From positions 158,434,501-158,498,500 of the forward strand of contig CM059582.1 of assembly GCA_030407085.1 (NCBI GenBank): a stretch of DNA of 64,000 nucleotides, given 5' to 3'. Position 1 is the stretch's first letter; each line of letters begins with the position of its first letter. The notes beneath the pieces are model-generated. The model worked only from the letters and a program-made list of their open reading frames with translations, did not search any database and was not told the origin of the DNA. Position numbers and translations under genes: made by a program. This DNA is from Trichopria drosophilae (Eukaryota > Arthropoda > Insecta > Hymenoptera > Diapriidae). This document shows positions 1 through 10,900 of this stretch, piece after piece.

Positions 1-60
1 ATATTGTACATATTCAGAGTACTATTTTAATATATATTCTATATATCAATAATATATTAT

Positions 61-236
61 GCAACAAAGGCGCAATTATCGATTTTCGACGCGTGCGAAG
101 TTTCATTCGTGGGACTATCACACTACTTGGAGACGATAATTTTTAATACACCAGGGTGGAGCCCGATACATTGCGCCCGAAGATTTCACTGCAGGGCGCA
201 AAATCAAGTTCTACTCCCGGAGTGTTAAAAGTAATG
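61..236. repeat. Dispersed repeat copy (family also at 52.3 and 53.0 kb)
   Basis: The stretch shares its order of blocks with 52267-52486: a 'gcaattatc'-like start, a CG-rich middle, then a closing block reading 'gcgcccgaagatttc', 'gcagggcgcaaaat' and 'ctcccggagtgttaaa'. The closing block is nearly identical in all three copies; the middle is diverged. No target-site duplication or coding content is visible. The family is unidentified; a short non-autonomous transposon is likely. Confidence 0.6.
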
Positions 237-3200
237 TTCTGAATTTGATATTTTGTCAATATGTTCGTTCCTGCCGTTTTTTTCATTGGTTGTTTATCCA
301 CATTTTTTTACAGAGTTTTTTTTCAGTAATTTTTTTCCTTGGGTTTTTCTTCTGTCGACCGAGCTATTTATATGTGTGATATATTAGTGTGATATATTAT
401 CATGTGACCAAATGTTCACTGATATACACTGGTAAAATTGAGGAGCTTTATAAATTTTAATTAAATAATAAAAATACTTGTACACAATATCGCATACCGG
501 TATGGGAGTTGATATATTCTTTTTAAAACACGCAGAAAAAGCCCTTAAAACTAGATATTATGGCAGATTTTTAATAAACATATTTTGAGTGTAAAATAGC
601 ATATTAGCCGTATTGAAAGTCGAGGCAAGGTCCATGATTAAACAATTCTATTCTAAGAAGTAAATTCCTCTTCGTTAATTACTTCTTCTAAAAACTATTC
701 CTCTTAATGAAAAAAGATTAACTTAATTACTTTAAATGTCAATCCGTAAATTATTCCCCTGGATAATTGCAAAATCAATACAAAATAAAATGATATTTTT
801 AGAAATTATGAATGAGCACTGACAAATTGCGATTGGTGACAAAGCCACTGAACATGAAATACGTGGAAAATCGGAATTCGATGAAACGAATTATATAATT
901 GCTATTGTCCTCTTATGGAGGATGGACGTGAATCGACATTTCGTTTACGAGAACGAGCCAAGGGTTTAGAGTTCGATGGGCTATTTTAAACAATAATTAA
1001 TTTTTGAGGCGTGAAATCCCAAAGTGTATTAGTACATTATCTAAAATTCTTCTTGCTATGATTACCACATTCAAATAAGAGTAGAATTAATTTTTCGATA
1101 ATGGTGTTTTAAATAATTAATTGCGTAATTAATTAAACTAGCTCATATGTTCTGCAATTTATGATATAACCAACATTAATATCTTGAAGTGGAACTAAAT
1201 CCAAGCCAGAAAGGTAAGTAAATGAACAGTATTACAGCTTCCGTTTTGATATACTGGTAAATGCTGCTTTAATATTATACTAATAGAACTAAAGTTCACA
1301 GCATCTGATTAATTAATACTACCAAAGAAATGACATTAATTTAATTTCTTGGCGGATTGATTAATTTTTTTAATTATAATTGAAATACGCTGCAGATTGT
1401 CGCGGATAACTGATGTTAAATTAATAAATAAATATAATTGAAACCATGAATGGATATTTAATGACGTGATTAGAAATGTATTACGCGGCATATTTCCGAA
1501 ATAAAAAATTTCAATTTTGCAAATACCTTTACAAATATGTGTTTTATTTTTATGATTGACACTAAACATTTGCGAAGTACCTGTTAAGGAATACAACATA
1601 ATGCGATGGACGATATTGATTTCAGGAGAAAGTTTCGCTTCAATACAACACTTAAAAAGAACGTTAAAAAAACGAAATTTATGAATGGCGACCAAATACA
1701 TTTTATATGTATAAATTAACACTTCATTTCATTCGACATATTAGAGGTAAATTAAAATGGCAATATTAACAAAGATAATCAACTATGTACAAATTATTAT
1801 CATACATATGCAAAAACATACGTTTATAACTTATATTTTATCAAATTTCCATCATTCTAAATAAGTTGAAACGAATTTGCATCGTGAGAAAAGATTCGGA
1901 ATTCCCGCATATTTCTTTGTTGAAGTCTGGAATAATTTCAGTAGTGGAAACTGAAATAATTAATTTTTTGTGTTTAAATTGCGAAATTAATACTTCAATT
2001 CACAAGTAGTATCGTGCTCATAATTTATTTACGTAGATACATTTCATAAGTGTTGTAAAATTAATATTGCCTCCATAGCCCCTAAGCGTCGCGTGGTAAG
2101 TAGTAACAGAACATATTGGTCGAACAAATATCATCTTCAACTTCCACACGAGCTAAACTATCCCATTGCGTTGCCTTGAAGACCATACGGTAAACAATTA
2201 CGTTTTTTTAATACTACGTATCTTGGGCACTTCATTCTTATTTATCAGTCAATATTAATAACGAATATCGCTATTAATTCCAGAGTTTTAATATGAAAAT
2301 AACGTTTGCTAGTATATATTTATACCATATTTATTTCTACCCCAGAAGTAAACTGTAATATTCTGTCTTAATTACGTACAGATAAAAGTACATTTTTTTA
2401 ATTCAAATTGAATTAAACTGTTACAAGCTACATGTAGCAGGTACATTACTCTCTGTGAAGTGAAAATTTGTAAGAGGAGCCCAAGTTTCTCTCAATAGAA
2501 TGCATATCCATGTCATGAAATTGTGGAACCTAATATGGTTTTGTTTATTGCATATTGAATATTCTATTCCGAAACTTTATAGTTCTAACGTTAGATTAGC
2601 GTTATTTAATGTTATATTATTTAGATATTCAATCGTATATAACTAATTCCAAAACTCGGATTTTACAACATTTTTATAAATAACGTAATTATGTAAAATC
2701 AATTTTGATTGGAACGGTAGATCGCTATATGTATACGAATATTGGAATACGAACAGTATAATTACTGTCAAGTAATTCGTTTCTGTTTAATCCAAATTAC
2801 TGAAAATACTAATCATCATAACACTAGGTATGAATATTATTCTATTCACAAAATTAATTCCTTAGGTCCATTATGAAAACGTATATTTCTATCACATTAG
2901 TTACAAGTTACTTTTATAAATTTTGTTGATAAATTATAAAATTCTACTTTTGCAATTATTGAACCATTGCTTCATCTAATATTTTTCCAATTAATTATAA
3001 CAAATTAGCAAATATTCGTGCACTAAATTCTGTAAATTAAGAAAAAAACATAATTTGAAACGTGCATGTAGTACTGTAATATATGTACGAATTTTATAAA
3101 GTTATACCGATAAGCCTCTCGCTTTCTTAGTAACTACGTGCTTTGTATGTAAAACATTTCAATAAAGGAGTTAAGTAACCTCTCTGGAATGAATCTTATG

Positions 3201-3936
3201 ATCATAGTGCTTTTGATACGTGAGAATATTGAATTTGCAACGTTTTGTAAGAAGATTACATTGTTATTACCATTTACTGTGTTATAAACATCATTAATAA
3301 CAACGCAATATTGTAGGACTTCTTGTTATGCCAAGTTTTAGTAATATTTTCACCTAAAGAATTTTAAAACTATAGTTTTAAATCAACTAAATAGATTATA
3401 AATGAAAGAATTAAATTATGCATATCGGCAATGTCGCGTTTTTTTTACAAAACAATATATTATGCTAGGCTAGGAAATATTGTACATTCTGTTATTCCAA
3501 TAGGGTAATTTATTACTATTATTATTAAATTTCGTAACTTGTCAAGTATATGGCGTGTCATCTTGCGCTTTTTCGAAATATATAATGCAAAGTGACCAGA
3601 TAATGCACTCGATCGGCACTTGAAGCGTTGGTAGTTCATGACCAGGTCTTTAGTTTTCAAACATAAAAAAACAATAAAACAAGCATTAAAAATCCCACCA
3701 TTATTCACCACTAAGACAATTGTACATTTTGTCAAACAAATTTTTCAATAACCCAGAACTGTTCAAACGAGTTTCTGTAGTATATTATTTAAAAATACAT
3801 ACATATACATACATTGGTCAGATTTACTTGCCAACTTTATGCCATCTATGGCTAATCGGGCAAGGCTTAGTCATCATCCCACACAGGACGATACAAACAA
3901 GTAAACAATCACAAATACTATACATAATCGACACCG
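237..3936. other. AT-rich DNA, no gene seen
   Basis: Long AT-rich stretch with short homopolymer runs. The only open frames are short, AT-driven and without ordered composition (for example a lysine/isoleucine-rich frame on the minus strand at 1336-1722). No repeat family, RNA gene or splice-flanked island was recognised. Confidence 0.6.
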
Positions 3937-4231
3937 TCAACAGTTAGTCGGCGGCCTGTGCCGTAGCAGGCGCATCGTAAACATTGTCTTATTTTCATTC
4001 AAGACAATATTAACGAAGCGTCGACCACGGAAAAACCATTCACGGTGTTGATAACTACCGACTGATGTCGATAGCAGTCCCAAATTCGTACCTTCGCCCA
4101 GCAAGGTTTCCTGAATTATTCGCAATGGAAATAATCAGAAAAAGTTACCGGACGGGGATTGGAATTTACGACCTAAGGAACGTTCAGTTTACGAGGCGAG
4201 CATGCTAACCACTTAACCATCGCGTTCCCTA
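3937..4231 (-). repeat. tRNA-derived SINE-like sequence or tRNA pseudogene
   Basis: Read on the minus strand from 4231, the sequence begins like a tRNA: 'gggaacgcgatggttaag', an A-box-like 'tggttaagtggttagc', an anticodon-arm-like 'gctcgcctcgtaa', then a B-box-like 'attccaatccccg' near 4155. The acceptor stem does not pair well and the B box is degenerate, so this is not a functional tRNA. Its relatively GC-rich 3' continuation to about 3937 could be a SINE body. tRNA-headed SINEs of this form are common in insects. The body boundary is a guess. Confidence 0.5.
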
Positions 4232-4267
4232 TATTATTTCAAAATAAGGTAATTAAATTGGATTAGT

Positions 4268-4362
4268 GCTGCGACCCAGACTAACTATTAAATTCGATTA
4301 CCTCGGCAAACAAAAAATACCCTATAGTTTTTCATAAAATTTCGACGTTGCAAACCCAAACG
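4268..4362 (-). repeat. Solo copy of the 75-bp core of the large foldback family
   Basis: In reverse complement this stretch contains the core seen twice in each arm of the 9.5-15.5 kb composite: 'cgtcgaaattt', 'actatagggta', 'tgccgaggta' and 'gaattt', followed by 'gtctgggtcgca', matching 'gtctgggtcgaa' at 10893. Only about 95 bp is recognisable, so it is a fragment. Confidence 0.6.
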
Positions 4363-4465
4363 ACTGAAAAATGCAATAAAAGAATGTTTGTCCTTGATCC
4401 TGTTGTGAACTTTTACCTCCTAAAAGCTCGTATAACTCAAAGCTCCCACTGAATCCGCCAGAGTT

Positions 4466-4888
4466 CAATTCGACGGGCCCTAGGAAAACAAACGTATCTC
4501 AGACATTTCGTTCAAACTGGAGTATCTCACAATTCCGAATCAAACTAACGTATCTCGGAATGACCGTTCAAACTAGTGTATCTCAGTCTTCCTAGCAAAA
4601 CTCGGGTAACTCGGGCGAAATTCAAGCACACGTAACTCAATCATAAGCACTACTTAAATTGTGGTAAGAGAGATTGAAGTAATATTGAATTAAAATTTAA
4701 TTAAGTAGTGCTTATGAATTACGTGTTCTTGAATTTCGCCCGAGTTACCCGAGTTTTGCTAGGAAGACTGAGATACGCTAGTTTGAACCGTAATTCCGAG
4801 ATACGTTAGTTTGATTCGGAATTGTGAGATACTCCAGTTTGAACGAAATGTCTGAGATACGTTTGTTTTCCTAGGGCCCGTCGAATTG
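4466..4888. mobile_element. 423-bp foldback element with long inverted arms
   Basis: The left arm (4466-4657) and right arm (4701-4888) are near-perfect reverse complements, starting 'caattcgacgggccctag' and ending 'ctagggcccgtcgaattg', with a loop of about 43 bp. Each arm is itself built of quasi-repeats of about 30 bp carrying 'gtatctc' after 'caaact', and one related 'gtaactcgggcg' unit. There is no coding capacity. It is a non-autonomous foldback or MITE-type element. No clear target-site duplication was seen. Confidence 0.85.
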
Positions 4889-5452
4889 TAAAAGTTTTTT
4901 GGCTGGAATATTTACTCCATACTGGGAGTTCCAACAATAAGCCGATAAGGATTGGCGTAATCTGAAGTATCTGACTCTCACGAAGTTCCGGTGAGAACTC
5001 CTGCGCAATGTAATTTTAGTCATCTTAGAGATCATATTGCTCTTGAAAGAAGCTCCGCGAAGGCTTCGTCATGATCAGCACGCGCTGGGCGCATTCCACG
5101 ATTACGCGGAGCATTCATGATTGATAGGACAATCAAAAGACTCGCTGTTATTAATTTTACATACCAAACTTTTAACTGAAAATGGATAACAGATTCTCTA
5201 TCACAACGAAACTCGTATATCTATATTTAGTAGGCTGAACAGCAATATTTTTCTAAAACCTATTTTAGTTAAAAGTATTGTAATTAGAACATGGAGAAGT
5301 AAGTTATCAATTTGACGTATATTACCTTGATCTTTGAGATTAATTTGATTCATCAGAATCAAAATTCATTGAAGTAGCACATCTTATACATTGCATTTTA
5401 TTTCAACTAAATAATATGTCATATACGAAATGCCAGGATTATTTGTCCGAGA

Positions 5453-5561
5453 TAGCAGTTTTTAGCATTTTTGAATGCCCGCTGAGTGTTGGCGCGACAA
5501 GAGAGCAGTTTCTAGCAGTTTCTAGCAGTTTCGAACGCCCATCGAGTGGCGGTGCATCAAG
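5453..5561. repeat. 60-bp imperfect tandem duplication
   Basis: Two units with a spacing of 60 bp: 'gaatgcccgctgagtg' at 5473 recurs as 'gaacgcccatcgagtg' at 5533, each followed by a 'gcg/gtgc..caag' block. Between them 'tagcagtttc' is reiterated three times. The open frame covering it is a product of the repeat and is not called as a gene. Confidence 0.6.
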
Positions 5562-5934
5562 CGTTTCGATGAATACACGCATTCTATGTATTTTGCATAG
5601 GCAATCATTTTCGTGAAAGCCAGGTTATGTCCGTATACATACCCTGCACCGTTTACGTAATACATATATATGTGTAGTTGATGGCTCTGTTCGCTTTTCT
5701 CGTGATAAGCAATGAATATGGTTGATAATGGGGGAAAATGCTTCGTTTGGGTATTTCGGTACATTTTCATAAGAGTTTATAATAATATAATTTAAAAAAA
5801 TCGGCGGTTACATGTCGGTACGGTTTTATTTTATGATATCAATAAGTAGTTAAATTTAGGACAAAAGTAATGAAGTATGTTTTTTATAAATGATAACATG
5901 CAATGGCACGTATATGTAGTCATAAGGCTGAGGC

Positions 5935-8110
5935 TTGACACCGCCCTTATTAGTTCCAGAAAAGGAAGGGCATTCATCCTGGCAATGCGAGAGGAAAGTG
6001 CCTTTGGAAATTATGGAAGTTATCGTGAGTGGTAACAGGAAGACGAAGAAATGGCGCATAGTCAAAATGAGAGCTGAGTCGCACACACAGGATATCTTTG
6101 AAGGTTTGCCTCAAAGAAAGTGTTGAGATCCTGGACACAAACTTGATCTAACTCGTCGAGAATGAAGAACTCCGAAGAGCCTGCTTGAGAGCAAGACGGA
6201 AGCTGATCTGAGTCAGGTTGACCCAGGCGATGAAATATGTGAGCATTTGTAGGGACGTCGATACCATATTGTCATCCATACGCCCAACGAACAGCTACAG
6301 ATGCCATTGATCAAACTAGAAACTATGGCAGAAATTATAGACTGGCCTTTCCAGAATACCAAGAATGAGCGAAGACGGATCCCAGTAACTTCATCGTTCC
6401 ATATTGTTCGCAGTCGAAGAACTTCAGACTCTCACCGCAAATCAACCAAATAAAAAGACACCTGGTCCAGGTTGCATCACGGTTAAAGTAAAAAAGACTG
6501 TGTCCCGAAGACAGCCCTATTTGCTCTTGAACATCTTCAACATGCAAGTTCAGAGATGGGAGCGACAGAAATTGGTCCATTTGGAAAAGTGTAAAGACCC
6601 GTCATAGCCCCCCCCCCCTCAACTCCCTCATCATAGAGGTCATTATGTCGTACAGATATTTTGGGAAAACCGGAAAAAATACTCTAAGAACGGCAACGCG
6701 CAGTTATTAAGCGAGCTGCCAGCTTGGCAGATATTCAGCACTGCTTCCGCTATGGGCGATAAACGATGGGGGTCATAAGTGAGGTCCTTCAAGAACATAG
6801 AATTGCACGCTCCGGAAACACAGAAGATGCATTGAGTTTCAGGAACGCATTCTACTCGATTCGGTAGACAGATATTCTGGAAGTAATAGAATCGAGATTT
6901 AGAATTCTGGCGTACCTGAGGACAATCTTATCGCATTGTCTATAAGATCAGATAAGTGGTATGTCCTAGAAGTAGAACGATTAATGATAGAGTTTGGGCA
7001 AGAATATATTCCAGATTCTGACTTATGGAGCATATATTAAGACGAACTCCTGACTATTCAGACATCTCTAAAGTGGTCGCATTTGCAGATGCGCTGGCCC
7101 TGGTATTTACTGCCAAATCACGGTAATAGGCCAGTCATTAAAAACGAGTGAGTCTGGAAAGATATACACAGATCGATAGACAAGTGTCCGACATTAACTT
7201 CATAATCTCTCTGCTGCGAAAACGGAGGTGATCGTCATGAAGTGGAATCCAAGTTTTCTACGCCATTCACAGCCGAAGTGATGGATGACAAGATCACGGA
7301 TTTCAAAGATGTGACCTCACAGACAAATAATCTCGCTGCTGCACTTCCAAGGCACATGACCAACGCCACGTCGCCGGAACAAAGACAGGTACAGTGCTCC
7401 CTGTCCTAATGCATACGTTTCGGTCCGAACAAAATGACCACTCCCATCCTAATGCATACGCTCCATAGTATATATATTAGGACGGGGAAAAATATGCGTT
7501 AGGAGAGGAGTATGTAATAGGACGGGATGTAATAGGACAGGGACCATGTACTCATGAGCGTCAACCAATCCTGTTATATTGAGCCAGAATATGGTTGGAT
7601 ACCATGAACGAGGCCTACTCACAACGATCGGTACGATTGCAGCGCAAAACTATCTACGAAACTTGTACGGCATAGAAAATAAAATTAGAATTGAAATAAT
7701 AAGACAGGAACGTAGGCACACCTTGAAAATATAGACTCAACGAAGGAGGACCGGGAGAATTGCACCAAAATGGGCCATAAAGTTGGTGAAGGACATAAAC
7801 CCATAGCTCCAAGGGGGACATGGGGGACATATTTCTGCTTGACCCAGTTTCTCTCCAACCATAATTAATATAAGAAATACTCCTTCAGCGAAATATCACT
7901 AATGACCCATGTGTGACTAGTGCCAGGTGTGGTGGACGACACCATACGTACTCTATTCCTACTCGATTGCCGAAGTTGAGCGCAAATCATCAAATACTAG
8001 AAGACCATTAAGATAAGAGAACACGCAACGAAATGTTGCACCCACTATGATAGCGTTCCCACGCAATACTACAAATATCCTGCTGCAAAAGCAAAGAACT
8101 CAGTCACAAA
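5935..8110 (+). pseudogene. Decayed R1-like non-LTR retrotransposon (reverse transcriptase)
   Basis: Pieces of a LINE ORF2 appear in order across several frames. VEEL...NKKTPGPG (6413-6472) matches the RT motif usually read NKKAPGPDG, followed by LLLNIFN and RWERQKLV. CFRYGR then stop (about 6742-6762) matches the Y-G-F-R-x-G-R-S-T motif, and ALSFRNAFYSIR corresponds to the LDVKNAFN block. VVAFADALALVFTAK (7073-7117) is the catalytic FADD box with the second Asp lost. C-terminal remains include a Cys-rich segment with a DDT-like tract near 7910-7970. The order fits the R1 clade. Multiple stops, frameshifts and an inserted 155-bp hairpin element (7393-7547) make it non-functional. The upstream frame at 5935-6126 may be part of ORF1 or of the endonuclease region; this is uncertain. 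The element is probably old, given the number of lesions. Confidence 0.8.
7393..7547. mobile_element. 155-bp hairpin MITE inside the R1-like pseudogene
   Basis: The inverted ends 'tccctgtccta' (7398) and 'taggacaggga' (7533-7543) bracket further copies of the same motif ('cccatcctaatgcatacg', 'taggacgggg', 'taggacggga'), giving a multi-armed hairpin. GTAC occurs immediately outside both ends (7389-7392 and 7548-7551) and may be the target-site duplication, though GTAC is itself palindromic. RT-like translation resumes beyond it, so the insertion followed the LINE. Confidence 0.75.
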
Positions 8111-9526
8111 AGTGCTGGATTCAGGTAATTAACTCTCCTATTTAAAAGAAAGAACTCAAGGATTAGAAATAAACTGTGTATGCTCTCGAATTGAAAGCAG
8201 TTGACCTTAAGGAAAGTACCTATCCGTGTACACTCGCTTGGTATAACGATAGGATATACGATGATATTTGCGTGTATTTTTTACTTAAATGATAGTATAT
8301 ATCTGTACGTGGGTACTCATAGTCAGGTGCGCCGAAGATTTGCTGCACACCACAAATAACGATGAAAAATGCAGGCGATTAGCCTCCGCTGTCTGGTGAG
8401 GAGTAACGAGTAATGAAAACTGGATAAAATATCAAACTTTTAAATTACTGATCAGTAAGGAGATTATTTGGACAAATCATTGTCGACGAACGGAAGGTAG
8501 AGTGCGTTACAGAAAGATATTATGACCAGCACCTGACACAGGCTTACGGGATGCAGTAAATTACATGTATCTATTTCTTTTGTGACGATCAGGCCGAACC
8601 ACTAATCCCGTAAGATGACAGCCGTGCCGTGGTTGTCTGGTCTACGCAGAAGGCCGTTACGGGGGTAAAAGTTCGTAACCCTAAGTAAGGCTAGCGAGGT
8701 ACCGAGTCACATTTCTGGTGTTGCAGGGACCACTCTTACATACAATAACCCGGGTCAGATTCGACTATATAAAAATTCAATATATAAAAATTCAAATGAC
8801 ACATTTTATATTGAATATTTTATGGGTTTTTTGAATGGCCAGGCACAATATCGACTTATATAGTTGGGTAAATGCCTCCGACAATATCTTGTGGCTCTAA
8901 GAGTTAATATAAATATTAGCTCTATAATTTTGTTTTTATATAAGGGACATGTTTTGGCTGGAGGTACAGTTTCATGTTTGGACTATATATAGCTTTCGAC
9001 TAATCCGTATTAAGCAATATAACGTATACGAATAGAATTGTGTAAATATTAGCTAACTGTTAGTGAATGAACTATGGTGATTTATACATCTAGAAATATT
9101 TGAACAGCGGTTAAGTAAAATTACCGTTCTTGTCAAAAAATAAAATTGTACACGATTCTAGGCACCCTAAGAAATAGAAATATATAGAGGAAAACCATCA
9201 CAGAAGTAAACAAAATATGAAAATTCATTTATTTTCGATGATAGAGCTAAGACTCCTTCGACAAGTTTATTGTCCGCTTAGTAACAATTAATAGATCATA
9301 GATACGTGTTGAATCGATATTAGTGTTAATTCAATGATTTTTCCGGCAGTGGCATGGCAAACAATGTGATAAAATACAAGTTAGCATAATGATTACATAG
9401 TTTTTAAATAAATTCCTTCAGTAAGCGAAGAAAAACGACAAGGATAGCCATTAGTGGGACGGAGAAGCATTTTTTCTAGCCACTAGCAAATTATGTAATA
9501 CAACAATTTTGATAAAATGCAATATT
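8111..9526. other. No gene seen; moderately GC-rich part at 8300-8760
   Basis: The 8300-8760 part has more GC than its surroundings ('gccgtgccgtggttgtc', 'ggccgttacgggggtaa') and lies downstream of the decayed LINE on the same strand. It may be that element's 3' untranslated region, but I cannot prove it. The rest is AT-rich with nothing recognised. Confidence 0.35.
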
Positions 9527-9641
9527 GAAAACTAGTGTTGGCGTGGTGCCTCGCTCGCTTCGCTCGCTCAGAAACTTCGACCCAGTAGAGAGTCGGCTAT
9601 TCCTTAATACTCGTTTGTTTACTAACAGCATTCAATTATAT
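9527..9641 (+). repeat. Outer inverted arm, left
   Basis: About 115 bp matching the reverse complement of 15397-15510 with few differences. It contains a short CG-rich reiteration of 'cgctcg' and ends in 'ttcaattatatt'. A diverged partial echo of its 'cctcgcttcgctcgcgcag' block lies at about 9951. Confidence 0.85.
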
Positions 9642-10307
9642 TGAGAGAGGCAAACGGATTCACATAAAACAAGCACCGCAAAGGGAACAGAAAAATGCTA
9701 CGTCCACGTCGTTGTTCTGGGTAATGGTAAATGTATTTTTTTCCCGGCTTTGTTAGAATGACCGTATTCCATATCCGCTACGCGGAGCGAAAGTTGTCAA
9801 TTCTGTCTGAGTACCCGTGCGCATGCGCACCTCGTTCTCATTACTCCCGTGGGACGAAAAATGCTGCCCGCGGGAGTAATGGATACGGCCAAGAAAAAAC
9901 TAGCGCATGCTTTACGAGAGGAATGCGCGCGCACCTCGTGAGAGGGCTGTCCTCGCTTCGCTCGCGCAGCAAACCTTCCACTCGGGGATCACGCTCTTTC
10001 CTCCCTTAAAGCATAATATACTATTTTTTACACACAACCAAATCCATGATTATTTTTGAGATAATTTCCATTGTACTTTCGCTTTTTGTCGACTTCAGCG
10101 TTACCTGTGAACCACAATGTAATAGCTAATAGGTCAAGTTGACTTATTTAAGTTTTATTGTTTTTCCCCCATCCCATTATGGGGTCAATTTCATTATCAC
10201 TGGATGCCCCCCTTCGTGTCGAACAACTCCCACACCTTTTTTGATTATGTGCATAGTTCTCGAGATATTTCTAGGTCTTCAGATAAATCGGCCACCCTGT
10301 ATATATA

Positions 10308-10900
10308 GCCCGAGGGGCTGGCGAAGACTACCCCTGGGGGTAGGGGGTCGAAACGTCGAAATTTGATTAAAAACTATAGGGTAATTTTTTTGCCGAGGTG
10401 ACCAAATTCAATACTTTTTCAGACAATAGTCACAAGCTTTTTAAACCAGTTTTTATGGCATTATCGTTGACTTTAGGAAGAAAATGCATACAACCTTTTT
10501 TGTAGAGAATTTTATACTCTATCTTTTTTGTTTGAAATATTTTTTAATAAAATTTGTATTTTTCAAAATAAATGCAAAAAACTACGAAGAAACTTAATTG
10601 GGGCTAATTTTGTTTAGTAATGGACGGATGGATCTGCTCTAAAATCTAATCAGATCTAAGTTATGCCAAGACGCGTATTTAAACAAAAAATTATGTCAAT
10701 ACGCTTATCCGTTCGCGAGTTATCGCGAGACAAAAAAACGGGACGTACGTACGTACAAGATCACGGACACATATTTTTGTATTGTTGATTTGGGCTCCTT
10801 TAGGTCTAAAACGTCGACATTTGATGAAAAACTATAGGGTAATTTTTATGTCCGAAGTGACCAAATTCAATACTTCGTCCAAACTTGGTCTGGGTCGAAG
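10308..10900 (+). repeat. Inner inverted arm, left, with an internal direct repeat
   Basis: Pairs with 14431-14952. It contains the same 75-bp core twice in direct orientation, about 460 bp apart (starting near 10349 and 10808; 'aaaaactatagggtaa', 'gaccaaattcaatact'). Between the cores lie a T-rich block, a 'gttcgcgagttatcgcgag' block and a GTAC microsatellite at 10744-10757. Confidence 0.85.

Noticed and set aside
4151..4231. Functional tRNA gene on the minus strand
   Set aside because: The acceptor stem does not pair and the B box is degenerate; a tRNA-derived SINE or pseudogene fits better.
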